Positions 12,490-27,180 of a stretch of 64,000 bases of DNA are shown here, one piece after another (the stretch's first letter is position 1; the number at the start of each line of letters is the position of its first letter). This DNA is from Ulota crispa. Its lineage: Eukaryota > Streptophyta > Bryopsida > Orthotrichales > Orthotrichaceae. The translations under genes were made by a program, and so were the position numbers. Location: positions 38,300,764-38,364,763 of the forward strand of contig OY987242.1 of assembly GCA_963920765.1 (NCBI GenBank), read 5' to 3'. The notes under the pieces are model-generated. The model did not search any database. It worked only from the letters and a program-made list of their open reading frames with translations, and was not told the DNA's origin.

Positions 12490-15460
12490 ATTTGGTCATT
12501 TACCCAAGCTATATTTTGGCTGCTTACTTCCACTTTACCAAGTTTTTTTAATCGATACACGTCATTGCTAGTTACACCATAGATAAATCTGCAGCAGCAA
12601 TTATCTCAAATGTGAAACTGCAATCGATAATTCTGTGAATGTAAATTTCAACCAATGCTGATTTGTCGGCTTTGAGGGCCAAGGGTAATTCAATTTTAGG
12701 AATCATGGCCCACACAAAAATACTTATTTTGGTTCTTACATAAAAGCAATACATTACAGTACTTACACTTTTGAAAAGTGTTCATGTATATTGCTGACAT
12801 CTGCATATTATCATCCTTGTTATGACATCCATTGTGATGTTCTCTCAAGCATCTCATTCAATTGGATGGAATTTACTCCTTTGCATGCTTTCTTCCATCA
12901 TATATGATAAAAAATAAATCATTCATATAGAAATAGAAACCTTCCTATTAAAGTATAAGTTTACTTCCTTCTAGAAAACTCAAACTACATGGCACTTTGA
13001 TCAGGAACTACATATGAATAGTTCCATGAAATTGTGACATACTCACACTACAAAATACTAATCTCAACACCTCAATAAATGGATTCCTGAACTGGGCTTC
13101 CCATCCAACTTACTCAAACATTGATATTCACAAATCATCTACTTAATTTATTCTACCATACAAAAGCAACCCGCAAAGTCTAAAAACCCACACTTGACAT
13201 TCACAGTACATGATCCAAACGGGTGAATCCTCTCTTTCAAAATTAGAAGTCAATTACACTTCAGTTTCTTCCTTGGACGGCCCCTTTTCCAAATTGTATT
13301 GTTGCCACCATTATTCATGTCATCTGTTCTAGCCTATGAGGCACCATTTGCACGTGTGTCATATAATGTAATCAGACAATCATTCCCCTTGGGGTACACG
13401 TTTCACATGTAATGATATTGGCACTTAGACAAAACCAGATGAAAATACTAATGGAAAAACAAAAGAAATGGTTACAATAACTTAACCACTACAACTGCAT
13501 GGGACAACTTTTTAGGACAGTTGGTTCACGCTCAATTTCTGTAACCATTAATTCTATAATTCACTATTACCTTCATTGTGCAATACTGCAATCACCTTTA
13601 GCACACAATTCTTGGAAATAGTTATGCACTTTCAAATGTACCTAAGAGAATATCAAGCACAGTATTATGGTGTCATATCAAGAGTTCTGTATACTGCTTT
13701 GAATCTACCATTGGCTCCAATCCAAGCTCCAATACTTGCATCATTTGACACAAACAGTATCAGTACACAAAACAATTAAAAATTCAGGTACTTTGCACAT
13801 GTCAATTCCATATGACTTAAACTTGACCTCGTCTTTGATTCTAGATAAACATTCCATACCTATACAGATAGGTTAAGGATTCACAGATGCCCTTTAAACC
13901 TGCATTGTTTTGCGTCTAACAAGATCTCTATGAATAGTGACAAACCATGGTACAGTTTCAAGATTTCTTACCCCTATTTCCGTGCCTTCTTTCATGATTT
14001 GGTCAATACATTACAAGAATGTTGAAATACCTTACATGATTGATGTGATGCAAAGCACTCCTAGTCAGCAACATATACCCATCATTGCAACATTAAGAAA
14101 CTCCAAAAAACAATATAGAAAATGTCCTTCATCATTTTATTGAATAATTTGAAGCATCTCCTACCACTCAATCCAAATCAACATTGACAAAGATAAATGC
14201 ATATACATATCATAATTGAAACTTAATTACATAGAACAGTTTGTAACTGCTTGTCTTATCTTCATGCTCAAACCCAAATTTAGTCAAAGAACAAAAGAAG
14301 GCATTAGCATATCTTATGAAGAAAGGATGACATTAGTAAGTCATACCTACAATACAATCCATTTTGTTACCATACTTTCTTAGCTCAAGTCCTTTGTCTA
14401 CTAACCAAAAATTGGATTTGCACAATTCATACAACCGACTCAACATACAACATCTCCAGGACACCATACTAAATTGAACCATCTGTCATACTTTGTCCTC
14501 TGCCCCAACATCCTACCCAAATAAAATGAAATCATGCAAAACATATTAATACAGGAAAACCATTTCTAACCTGCTTAAGGGTACCCTCTTTTCTAGTGTT
14601 CCTAAATCCTTGCTCTACCCCAGAATCAACCCCTCCACACATCAAGGCATGGACACACCATTATGAAAATAAGAAATAAAAAGTTCAAAAGGCTACGCTC
14701 ATTTTTTTAAATGCCAAGGGCCTACTGAACCAAGACCTCTATCACAGAACACATCAAGGCATGGACATCTTATTATTTGAAATACATAGAAAAATAAATT
14801 CAAAAGAACATATTCAATTTAACAACCCCCCAGCTTCCACCTCATCCCCAATATTAACTTCAAAAACAAATAACCCCACGGTGCAAGAAATGCCAAAAAT
14901 TCACAAATAGACATTAATTCACATAACTCAACACGGTTAACATACAAGCTGCATGTATGATCAACCATAACGTGGACCACATTGCATATCAAGGCATGCA
15001 CACATGATAAATAAAAATAAAAATAAAGAACCTGACAAGAGTGTTCTGGTATGTTAACTTATACCACTACACCCATGCTCATCATCTACATAAAGGTCCA
15101 AAAGAACTCAAGCCATGTACCTAGCAATATCATGTCAATAAATTTATTTACTTCATTACATCAAATTCTATGCAAGTAACCTGTAACTCCTTCCAAAGCC
15201 CTAGAATACAGCCCAAAACAAATAAAAGCCCACACATACCATACCAATATAAATTAACTGAAAGACTTCATAACAATAGTAAAAACTGCTGATGACAATC
15301 CCATTTGATTTGGTCAGGACTGTGATCTACATATATGGAGGTATATTGTAAAACAAGATGACTTATACGTACAAACACATGATACTAAGGTTTGATTAAA
15401 TTTGAATAAAAATTTGAGTGATGATAAAGTATACTTGGTTGGAGACCGTGACTAATTGCA
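12490..15460. other. CACTA1 left interior, non-coding
   Basis: AT-rich sequence with no recognised coding region. Three copies of CATCAAGGCATGGACA-type sequence (near 14640, 14753 and 14987) are loosely repeated. The block probably belongs to the CACTA cargo or to further decayed insertions. Confidence 0.4.
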
Positions 15461-16800
15461 CTGTTGCCTGAAGAGTTGGCCTTGATAGGAGTGACTATTT
15501 GCCCATACTGATCAGTTCTTGCCCCTCGATTGGCGGTTGCTCTTCTAATACAAGTGACTTCACGTGATTCTATTCTGATGCCTCTTCTAATCCATGTAAG
15601 AACACTTCTTGAACATGCTTTGAAACTAAGCCGCAGTCGGTCAGGTGTGTTGTCCCCTCTTTGCTAAAACCTAACTTTCTACGGCTTCTCTCCATTCCAG
15701 CTATCTTCTCCTTTAGTGTCTTCATCATTTCAAGCGCTGCAAAATAATCGCTAGACATGCTCTCCTCTGCACTTGCTCCTGTATGTATACAAGCATTCAA
15801 TTGTTGAATTTCTAATTCTGCAGGTGGAACAAAGAAACCCTCCTTTGCAATTTTAGAAGAGCCATTCCCATCTTCCATAGTCTTGCAAAACTTTTTAGTC
15901 TGCCCATTCACTTGCCCCATCTCCAATGACATAGTTAAAGAATTGCAACTGCCATGCATTATATTAGAGGGCACTACTTTCTTTTTCAATCGCCCATAGT
16001 AGCCCTTGTCCCGTGTCATCTCTGCCTAGATTTCCTTGGGATGAGGTGGCTTTTGTAATTTTCTTTCCAGCCTTTGGTAGACACCAACCTCACTTGAAGG
16101 GCCAGTGCACCCAAAGTTCTAGCGACTTCCATTTGCTTTGCTGCAATTTTGTCTCTTTTGTACTATTGTTGGTTTTAAAAGCTCCTCCGCAAGACTCTGC
16201 CACGTCCTATTGCTGATTTCTTTTGGCCTTTCTTTATTGGCTGCAATCATCTCCCACAGTTGCACACATTGCAGGGTAACGCCTCTCGCAATTGCCTTCT
16301 TTACACATTTGTACTTCACAGGTGCTATATAAGCCCAGGTTTCTTGAATCCACTCAGCAATATGCTTGCAAGCATCTTTTAGTTGATTCCTAATATTGCC
16401 AATCGCTAGGTTTAATGACTTGGAAAGTAGCGCTATGTCTTGCCGCCATTCTGTAACTCAATATCCAAAAGGCACATTTGTTTTCTTGTTCACCAGTAGC
16501 TCATTACGTGTTAGTCCATCCTTGTTGCATTGTGCACCTTCTTTGTCTCTAAGAGATTTTGCACGTCTTCTCTCTCTTTGTTTGTTGTTTTTAGATTCAT
16601 TACGTAAGACACTCAATCCACGGTTTCCATCGTTCTCAACAAGGTGGTTGTCCATGTTGATATCCCCATCTACCTTAACCTCATCTTCTCCTTTGCTACT
16701 GTAGTCATAGTCTTTGCCGTCATCTTGAACATAGGGCATGAAGGGCAGTTTTTGCTGGGATATCTCCTCTCGAGGGCACACTTGATCCCTCAAAAATTCT
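15460..16800 (-). pseudogene. decayed minus-strand gene of CACTA1, unidentified
   Basis: On the minus strand 16793-15570 reads as a mostly open protein-like stretch broken by stops: 16793-16458, then about 16446-16119, then 16019-15570. It is acidic and Lys/Arg-rich at the start (with RERRRAKSLRDKEG). The middle part has spaced tryptophans (AEWIQETWAYIAPVKY, VQLWEMIAANKER, RTWQSLAEELL), in the style of a Myb/SANT or trihelix DNA-binding region. The final part has a likely helix (ALEMMKTLKEKIAGMERSRR). A stop between the first two parts lies in the same frame. It may be the second, DNA-binding protein that CACTA elements carry beside the transposase. No family match could be confirmed. Confidence 0.45.
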
Positions 16801-19800
16801 TGCTATTTCAACCACAACAACCTTCAAGTACTTCATTTGTTAATAACAGAAGACTACATATCCAACGTTAGAGAAACTCATTATTGGTTCAATGCTCATA
16901 TGAACCAGATAGTGAACAACTGTACTATGAAATAACAATACATACAATTTACTTCCTACTCAATATATGCGATGTTTGGTAATCTGAAACGGAACTTGGT
17001 CATGAAGTGAATGTCTCCTAGACGGCTAATACTTGTTGTTTCTATTTATAGGAAACAAAGCTGCGCTTTCTGTAAATGAGGGATGCACTGGCACGGAGTT
17101 TTGACCACCACCCCAGTAAGCGGCAAATTTGACTTCAATCCGTCCGCCATGTCGATCCCAAGATGGTAAGTTACGGTGATGTGGAATACCCGCCTGTACA
17201 TGATTTTGAGAGGAACTGCTCAACATCTGAAATTGCTATGTCTTACAAACATTGTTGCTTTGGAACGGTCAATCTTGTTGAAGTGTCTGGTTCAGTGAAA
17301 GTCTTCCAGCTTTTGACATGCTATCGTTCCTGAGCATTTGACCTGTGCTAATACATATACACCGCCACATTTGTCATGATGTTCCTTAAAAAACCTTCCT
17401 ACACACTTATATTTTCTGTAGCACTATAGAGTACACTTCACGCATGACAATCACACTGTTGCTCAGCAATAAACTTAGAACACTGCATTCTATACCAAAA
17501 TACTGAATTTTCATTTGTAAGAATTTGTTAATATATTTGATAGACAACGATTTTAGATATATCATCATTAAAGCAATACATATCTAGTAATTTAATGATG
17601 TCACATATTGTTTGCTCAACCTTACTTAAATGATATTACCTTCAATACTAAAGTTAGTAAAATGACATGAAACTTAATTGACTGTCCATTGAAGATATTA
17701 AAATGAGAGCATATTGAGCAACAGTACATGGTCCTGCATGTTTGATACACGTCCTCTGACAGGGTCATTGAAATTTCCGCGTACAATTACTGCTTTCTAA
17801 ACGGCATTTCCAGTCCAATTTCAAATTTATCTTCAACAACATTGTTAATTTCAAAATTCGTTTTAAATTTATAAAGTTTGAATGGACCAACATTTTGGCA
17901 CTCTCTTTACTTGTTGCAAACATTAACATTGGTATGAAATGTGCTCAAGACATTACCTTTCCCTTTGATGTTGGCTCACGCCCTTGCATGGGGTCGGACA
18001 AAAAAGAAGTTGAGTCATTAGTAGTAAGTGCCTGTCCGCAATTGTGGTTCATTGGATTAGATCTAGGAATCACTCATAGAGGATTGCCCATGGATGCATT
18101 CAGCACATGCATTGACCGTGTATTTGTCTGGAATTCTGTTCTACAATGCGGCTGGCAGCTGCATTCACCAATAGATATCACGGTATTGGTCAAAATAGCG
18201 TCTTAGTCATTGCGTATGCTATCCTGCATGGGCACTATACAACCTTGATTGGCAAATTGCTGTTCTCTTTGCTGCCTTGGGAAATCCTTGTCTGCCATGC
18301 CATTCCTTGGATTATTTTTTAATCTGCTGCTTTCATTCCATCGCATGAAGTTTCCGGCATTTTTTGCACAACGCCTCACCATAGCCATATCCTGCATACA
18401 CAAAGATAAATTTTGCCCTACCATACCTTGTTAGTACACCACACATATTCTCTACAAGCAAGTCTCATGCATTCTCTATGTCTCACATCCATGATCGTAG
18501 AGGTATATCCACAGTACTATTCAATTATTGTACAGTAGGTACACCACTTTGTTCATCTGATCGTAGGTATTATGTAACCTGTACACCACCATAATTTTTT
18601 AACATTATGGTATACTTCATAGTTTGGATGCTCATATGATTTTTTTTCAATTGACTTCATCAACCTCTTTGTAATGGTCTTCTTCTAACTAGAATATGAA
18701 ATTGTACATCTGAAATAAAACAAAAAAATTGATATGGCCAAATAAAGCCAACCATATTGATGATGACATAAAAGTTCAGAACTTATAATTTCTGTACTTG
18801 TAAAGAATTTTAGCATTTGAAGAGGGGAAATAGTTTCTCCTCACACTTTTTTAATTACATAAATATTTCATTGCACATCTTGAATTGCAAACCGGGTATT
18901 CCTTCATTATATTCTGAAGAAGTTATTACATGTGACATTCTATACTATGAAACGCTTTTGGTTGTCTACCTTAAGTAATGTGACTGAATGCTCTGGTTAT
19001 TATTGAACAACCTACGTCTTTCAGTACAAAGATTTACAACGTAGATGCACATATGAACTTCCTTGACAGCCTCTAATTTTTGAGATATAGTTCAATTCAC
19101 CTTTTCTTACATTCAATATCACATTGTATTCAACATTTCCGGTGATATGCGTGACATCCTAATCTAGGTACTTTGTGACAACATGAAGAGAATGAGATTG
19201 AGGTTTTAACACAAAATTATAGTCTTGCTTTCGACAAAACAATTAATCTCTTCAGTACTGCATACATATGCGTCCATCTATTCATTTTTGTTGAGAAATA
19301 TGAGAATGCCCATACATACCTTGCCCTCTTTTGAGTTTATGCAAACTTCAAAACGACATAAGCATTTGCGGACCTTCTCTTTGACAATGCATGCTGTTGC
19401 CTCTTCTATGCGCTCCTTTTCATCACGCTTTCTGTAAATGAAATCTCCTTTGCATGCGGTCCTCAAGGTACTGTCCTCAAGTCAATAGATTGACACAAAG
19501 AAGGTGAACGAAGTGCACAACTTCAGTTTGTGATTGAATATTGATGTATTCAACCACAGGTCTCCTGCTTTGATGCTTGCACGCAAAATTGGAATTGCGC
19601 TCTTGGGTCGACAACTACTGACTCTAGGAGTTTGTGCATGTAACTCTACACCTTCAAGAACTGCAATTGATGTCTCCTTGCAAGTGCTGCTGATACCGTT
19701 TAAGTTAGATTCGTTGTATCTAGTACTTCCTGTAAATCCTCTTGATGCACACTTAATCTCCTCTATGAGCACATTTTTCTCCTCAACTCCATGCACTTAT

Positions 19801-22780
19801 TCACTATCAGGTCCATACTTGTTAGATCATCAGCACTTCACCAAAATTTGACAAGTTCACACGACAAGTACTCACTGATTTTGGGAAGTAAGGAATCCCG
19901 CAAACATGATAAACGCAGAAGGAGAACCCTAAACACACAGTCGGTCAAGTAAGTCATAGCCTCAACAAACCTCCATCGTGCACAAGAATAACGCGGCCGC
20001 CATCACCTTAGAAGTTCAGATATTCAACTTTCACAGCAACCACGGATTGGCGGGACAAAAAATTTCTTAAGATGATGACATTCATCCCTTGGCATGGCCC
20101 ATTGTCCATCCAATTTAGTGAAATTGAGACTGTAGGCCTCCTAATCTAAAAAAATCCTAGTCATTGCTCTTGAATGTAGTTGACAATTTAAGGCCTAGCA
20201 GAAAGTAGTGTGCTTCATATAGAAACTTTGGGATTGATTATCTAAAAGTGCAAACCTAGAACTTTGAAAAGCAGTACACAATTTGCGGCTTCATATGATA
20301 ACGCGGTGTGAAAGTGGACCTCAACCTACATTTTTGCGAGTTCTAGGAAAAAATCACTAAGTTCAGCGGTAAAGTTTCTGTCACAATTTCCATTACCTCA
20401 CCAGGCAATCAACTACAACAACTACTGACAAGCTTGCAAAGTAAATCACAGCTATAGTACTGTGCGATAAAATTTACTTGGGAACTCACGAATATGTACT
20501 CCTTCTGTATTTTCATCCGCCATCGTTCTTTTTGTATTTTTGTCCGCCATCACTCCTTCTTATGACAGTGTTCTATAGTGACAAATCCTCTATTCTTCTG
20601 CCCTTTGCAGCTTACGCTCTTCTGAACTCCAATTCTTCAAACTCAAAAGAAGATCTGGCCTCAATATTGTTTGAAAATTTCTCTATCACAAGAACAATGT
20701 GGGAAACGGAGACACCTAAGACGTTGCTTCTGCAAGGCAATGAAACATTGAGAACCAAAACCCTAACCAGGAGGTATGCAATTATTTCTTAAACTCATTT
20801 CTGATTAGACGCTCCAGTCCAATTACTCATAACAATTATGAGACCTATGATATCAATTCCCAAATATTTTAGTCTCTGTTAATTGATTTGACTCATTCAT
20901 CATGAGGCGGTAGTACTAGATTTGACAAGTGCTAGTGATAATTGCCAATTGTTAAATCAATGTGACAGACATCATTAACTGGCATTCTTGTGTACTGACG
21001 CTCATTACACAGTAATGAAATAATTTTAGGGTACATGTTCATTACATCATCCTGAAATCAAGTCGCAACTCCTTTTGAACTAGTCTCTTGGAAATCTTCA
21101 CTGGAGCTCAAAAGAACTGAGTTCACGAGTCTGCGTTCATTTTTCTTTCCATTTTCGGCTCTTGCTGGCTTCAACGTCTTCAAGACGGCATTCTTCACAA
21201 ATCAGCTGCCAAAATTTAAAGTGAGGTATTGAAATTCAGCTCTCTTTGTTAGCATAATCTGTTGTCATGCCCTATTACTATTGACTTCCACCATATGAAC
21301 CATATTCTTAATTGTTCAATGTTTGACTTCTTGTTTCTCATTGTGAGTAAATGTACGTCAATGAGTTCTGCACAGCCTCATTGTATCGGAATTTAGTGCA
21401 GAGTAAGGTATTTCTTTGTGATACCAAAGCACAGGAAATTTATAGGTTGTTTCAATTCTCTTACTTCCTTTTATACGTTGATTGTTAGTTTCCACTCAAG
21501 AACGTTATTTGCATACAATTTGATATTGAACTTAGTGTATTTGCAGAATTCTTAAGCTGGTGATTATGTATTGATGGTGGAAAAAAATTTAGGGCAACTT
21601 TTGTACTTTAGTTTGGCTATTGTTGTGCATTATTATAAGTGTTGATTGTGTTTGTAGAATAATTCTTGGCCTGTGCACAATGAAGCTCTTCATTTTGAGG
21701 GTTTTTGAAATACATGCCTTGATTCACAATACTTGTAATAGGCCGGACTATATCTTTCAAGAGTAACTCCGTTCACTTATTTTGCAGGAACAAATAGATT
21801 TGATGACTAATCTATTGAACAACGCTTATTGTAGAGAAAGAGCTTTTGTTACAACAAATGGCATTAACAGATACCCTTGTGGATGCCAAATTTTGCCATG
21901 GATTTAAGGTCCAGACCGTAATCAACGTCTAACATCATCACCGACGACATGGCCGAGACGTCACTTTAGTTTGACCACTCTTGGTAAGAGAAACAAGAAT
22001 CTCCTACTAATGTTGGGCACAATGTTTGTATGAAATTCTGAAGGTGTGGTGTTTTGAAGCAAATATCCTTTTGTTTTGAACATATCTATTGGTACAAGGT
22101 TTAGAAATCAAGTTTGTATTATCTTTTGTAAGGTCATAGGAAATTATCACTCCTTTGTCCTTTCATTGATTTCCACAAGATAATCGGAAAAATTTGAGTA
22201 AAACTAGCCATTGAAGTAATTGACAAAAATTAGACAAGAGCATTCATTATCGTCTTATCCAACATTAGTGAGGTTGAATTCTTTTCAAATGCAATTTAAT
22301 TTATTGCAATTACGTAACAGTATCAAACAGTACTGCCAATGTATTAGACTTCACATGTATATTATTGTTCATTTTAGAACAGGAGGTTAGCTCTAATAGT
22401 GCATGCACATTTTCAAACCATGAAAATATGTGTGCACTTCATATATGTATTTATTATTATAAGTAATTATTTGCGTTAGTGGGAACCTCTGTTTTACACT
22501 ATGCCACAATTAAAATAGTGGTTTCCACTTCTAAATGCAACAAACTTGGGGGTTTAGTTGATAGTCTTCCTTTATGTCATTTATAGAAATTTATTAGCAC
22601 TGTCAGTATGCTTCTTTGAAGAAACCTTATAGTGTGATTTTTATTGTTGATGACTTATATTTATGGTGTTAAGCGGTTTGAGGTCATTGTCTTCCACTAA
22701 TAAGTGTGCAATTTCTTTGTCTTTGCAGACAACGTGAATTACCATTCCTATTTAACGACCTTATTATTTTCTAATAGAAT
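16801..22780. other. CACTA1 interior without confirmed gene
   Basis: Short minus-strand open stretches at 17026-17226, 18203-18424 and 19278-19796 have mixed, protein-like composition and could be upstream exons of the gene at 15.5-16.8 kb. None has a recognisable domain. The rest is AT-rich. No plus-strand coding region was found before 22792. Confidence 0.35.
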
Positions 22781-22791
22781 TACGCTATGAA

Positions 22792-24386
22792 ATGCCACAG
22801 GACGGCAACAATTTTGCCCAGCCGAGACTATATGCAGAAGAAGAGGCGGATTGCATGCCAACGAATGAAAACATCAAAGATCATGGTTTCCCTGAAGATG
22901 ATGAACCTGAATATGAAGACAAACACCAAAGTTTTGAGGAGGACCAGCCGAACACAACGGTAGACTTTGAAAAGATGGCAGAGGACTTTTTTTTGAGGGC
23001 CGATGAGATCCACAATCAAAGTGGATAGGACAATGACTCGGTTATTGTCTTTGATGGCATGTCATTCTCTTTAGATGAAGAAGATGATGATGTTGATCAC
23101 CTTAAATTCCTTCTACAACAATTGGCAGAACTGCTTTACCCTGGAGCGTCCATTAGCTGCCTTCGATTCAACATTATTTTCATGTCCCTCTGCACTTTTT
23201 TTGCGGTAAGTCGTCAATGCCTTGATGACTTCCTAACATTCTTTAAAGAGGATGGGCTGCCCCCACACAATCGTTGTCCAAAGAGTTTGTATGAAATGAA
23301 AGCGGTTCTAATGAAATTAGAATTTGCGCATGAGAACATACATTGTTGTACCTGTGGTAAAACACTATCTTGGAAGGAGAGCGCTAGGCTAAATGAATGC
23401 CCTAGTTGATCCAAATCAAGGTACATACATGGGTCCAAAACTGTCCCTATTTGTGTATTACACTATTTTTCTATCATTAAGAGACTTAGAAGATTATTTA
23501 GGTGTCCTCAGATTGCTAAACATCTACAGTGGCATGCTACTAATCACTTTCAAGATAACAAGATGAGGTCGATTGTGGTGGAGAGCAGTGGATATACATA
23601 GAGAACACATATCCCAGTTTCAGTAGAAACCCCTAGGAATGTACGCTTAGGGCTATCCCTTGATGGGGTAAATCCATATAGTCTCCAGTCATTGAAGCAC
23701 TCGGTGTGGCCGGTGTCAATGGTCATGTACAACCTCCCTTCTTATCTTGTAACAAAGAAATTTTTCCTTTTGTTGACAATGATAATTCCTAGTCCACATT
23801 CCCCATCTGATGATTCAATAGATGTTTACATGCAACTTCTGGTGCATGAGTTGAAGAAGTTGTGGGCGCGTATTTCAGCAATTGATATGTCACAACTGGA
23901 AGGGCCTGATCAAAATTTCAAGTTATGGGGGATGTTCTTATGAACTATTAATGACTTCCTTGCCTACACTCTGGTTTTGGGCCAAGTTGGTAAAGGTTAC
24001 ATTGGTTGTCCAGTTTGTGGTGAGGGGACTTTTGTAGAGTATTCCAAAGAGGCAAGGAAAATGTTATATCTTGGTAGTAGACGGTGTTTGCCTGAAGATC
24101 ATCCTAGAGAATGGCAGAGACAACTTTCAATGGACATAGAAGCAAGGACCTCGCCCTCCCTCCATCAGACAAGGTTGACAATATCATAGCGTGGTGGATG
24201 GAGACAATCATTTTTGGAATGTGGTGGTTGTCCAAACTTGCAACACAATCCCGTGAAGTGTACTGGTGTGAAGAGAGTGAGCATACTGTACAAGCTCTCC
24301 TATTGGAGGGTAAGTGCTGTAAACCACTTCTTCTCTCAGGTCTTGAGATCAAGTTAATTGCATTTGGTCTTCCCTTGTATAATTAA
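22792..24386 (+). pseudogene. CACTA1 tnp2-type transposase, N-terminal and core part
   Basis: The N-terminal part (22792-23408) is very acidic and continues past a stop at 23026-23028 into a segment with DDFLTFFKEDGLPPHN and a CxxC pair (CCTCGKTL), as in the tnp2 lead region. From about 23610 the core follows: RLGLSLDGVNPYSLQSLKHS, SVWPVSMVMYNLP, SPSDDSIDVYMQLLVHELKKLW, then after a stop at 23941, CPVCGEGTFVEYSKEARKMLYLGSR with RRCLPEDHPREW. These match the order of Transposase_21. A frame change near 24115 is needed to reach FNGHRSKDLALPPSDKVDNI. The gene is therefore decayed, though in-frame introns cannot be fully excluded. It would cut and rejoin the element's ends in the nucleus. Confidence 0.8.
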
Positions 24387-27180
24387 ATTAAATGTTGAAT
24401 AATTAATTATGCGATAGCAAAATCTTCATCACTCTTAGGTTGTGCATTAGAATTTCTAAGAGATAGGAGTGTTACAAGTGGCATTAGATTTGGAAATTTT
24501 GGTAACCTCAAAAGCTGGGGATTTAGTAATGAAACAAGTAATGCAAAAGGTTCAGTGACTGATAGTGAAGATTAGTTTGTTTGTATCTTAGTGAACACCT
24601 GGTAATGTGACATGAGCTATGGAAATATGTGTTCAAATTTGAGACTAACGATGAATGTATTGAAGTCGAACCAAATAGAATGAATTGTGTGACCTTGTTG
24701 TAGCAAGGTTTTTGTATAGTTGTTACGCACTTTTGTGGGTGACAATTAGATGTTGACATAGATTCTAGGGAATGACTAATTGTTTGGTAATTCATGTATC
24801 TCCTCATTCAATTGTATGTAGTAAATATCCGTTTCCAAATGTAATAGTGAGCAACAATGAATTGGTAAAAATCCGTAATTGCACAACTAACTAAATCAAT
24901 GACAAACTTAAAAAACAGTTTTGTAAGTGTTGTAATTTTTTGGGTCTTCTATCTAGTATAGTAGGTCAAAATGACGTGTCTACAAATGTTACGGCATTAT
25001 GTTTATGCTTGCTCCCAAAAGGTGAATTAAACAATTTTCTCAAATCTTTACATGAAATTTATGAAATATGTAGTGACATAAGACTAAAAAATAGAAAGAC
25101 ATCCAAGGGGGACGTGTTCTTAGTGAAATGGAAGAGATAATGAGATTGAACTTTCACGGTATCAAAGTATCCATTTTCCAATGTACAATTAGGCAAAACT
25201 TGAAGTATGGTGTCGTAATGCTTTTGTAGGCATGTACGTTTTTGTGAAAAGTACGTGGAATTACCATGTAACGTAACTGCAATGGGTGTATTTTTTGATT
25301 ATAATGTGCAGGCTTGACGATTAGGATTTTGTATGTTGTTGTGTGTTTAATCACTGCTATTTTTGGTTGCTATTTCCTTCATTGTTTGGTAAATTGATTG
25401 GAAAGGCATGGGAGAGATTCTTTAAATTCCATCAAATCGTAGAGAGTGAAGTTTCAGTTCTAGTGAAACGCTGATGATGGTTAAAATACAGCTACAGAGA
25501 CTAAAAGAGGAAGTCAAAAAGGTCAGTCTTCAACCATGAGTGAGCTGTAACTTATTATTATTAATTTTAAACCATCTAAAATGTATTGCAATACATTTTC
25601 CCTAAAATACAGCAATAATGCACATGAACCTAGTGGTCTCTGACAATCTCTTGACTTCACGGAAGTAACCTTGAAGTTGAGAAGTGGAACTGGCAAGGGC
25701 TTATGAAATGGTTCATCTCTTGCATTCTAATTTAAAAAAGTATATGTGAAGCAAATGTTACCAAAACAAAGACATATTACCAGATGACCCATTTCTCAAG
25801 GAAAAAATAATTAGGACCCAGTCCAATTGGACATCTACACCATATACTTTGCCATCATGTAATACCTAGCACTTGAAAACAGTCAGTCATAAAATAAGAA
25901 TTGTTTGCTGTTCTTAAAATATGTATTGCAGTTTGTAACAGAGTAGTGAAGTTTCTATTATTGATTAATGTACTTGGTCATAGGCGTACATAGTGCAAAA
26001 AATAATCAGTTGGCGGTGGCCATTTCCAAAGTTTATTGATATGATAGTGAAGTAAAATCGGCTTCAGGAGAACTTAGTATGAACTAACGGAACTAGAGTT
26101 GATAATTCTTAATTTTTATGCTTTGTAAATCTAAACATGTAGACTACTAAGTTTATTTGATGGTGAATGTTAGGGATATGGACCATGTCTCCTGTATTGC
26201 TTGGGTTCTATGCATGATGTAGTGTTTATTCACCAATGTGACTTGGTATGATATGGTTCTGAGTTCTGGGTGATTGCTTGTTATAGTAAAAAGTAAATTT
26301 TGCTAAACTGAGGCTAGTGAGCCATGTGCGTATGTAGTTGATGTGAGCATGTAATACTCAAATGTAAGGGTTTTATGCTTTATAAACAGAACTCAATGTA
26401 TAACATGTGAGGGAGGTAAGCGTTTCAAGGAAATGACTAATCTAAGAAGTTAGGTATATGTACTTGTATTAGTAGGCAGTTTATAGGTTGTAATTGGAAG
26501 AATGAGTTAAATCGTGAAGTGGGTAATTGAGGTTGTTAAGGAAAACTAGCTTGATTGTAGTAGCCCATGACTATAATTTTTTGAAAATTAACATAAATAT
26601 GTTGAAGGGTATGATGGAAATTCTGGATATGGATTGTGTCATGCATAGAAGTTTAATTTTTCTGTCAGTGGTGAGCTCTGGATATTGTACGGCCTAATCA
26701 GTGGTGACAGTAACTTCCTTATGACATTGATGTAAGTATAAAAAGTACAGTTCTCATTGATTGAGTAGTGTTAACATACCATATTACAGCAAAAGTAATA
26801 CACCAAACAACAACTAATCATTCCCAATAGTTGTTTCATTAATGAGCCTAATAGTCATGTATGTATAGGTCTATTAGGAATCTAAGAATGTGTTAAGTGT
26901 CCAGCAATAATATGCAGTAACTATGAAACTTTTGTTACTCTGCAATGGTAATAAGTTAATTCTAGACATGTCTTTGTTTAAAGGCTGTATAGTTGGAGTT
27001 ATTTACCTTTGATGGTTGGATGGCAGGATCTCCCAATGAGACATACACTTGATCCAATGCATTGCAAGAAGAATTTATGCAATAACCTTATTTGAACTCT
27101 GTTTAGAAAGAACAATGGTGCAAAATCTCAAGAGGATATGCGTGCCAAAAATATTTGTGAACACTTGCACCTGTAGCCAA
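24387..27180. other. intron or inserted sequence within the CACTA1 transposase gene
   Basis: This AT-rich stretch separates the core and C-terminal transposase segments. No domain was recognised. It could be a long intron, or sequence that replaced part of the transposase. Confidence 0.4.
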
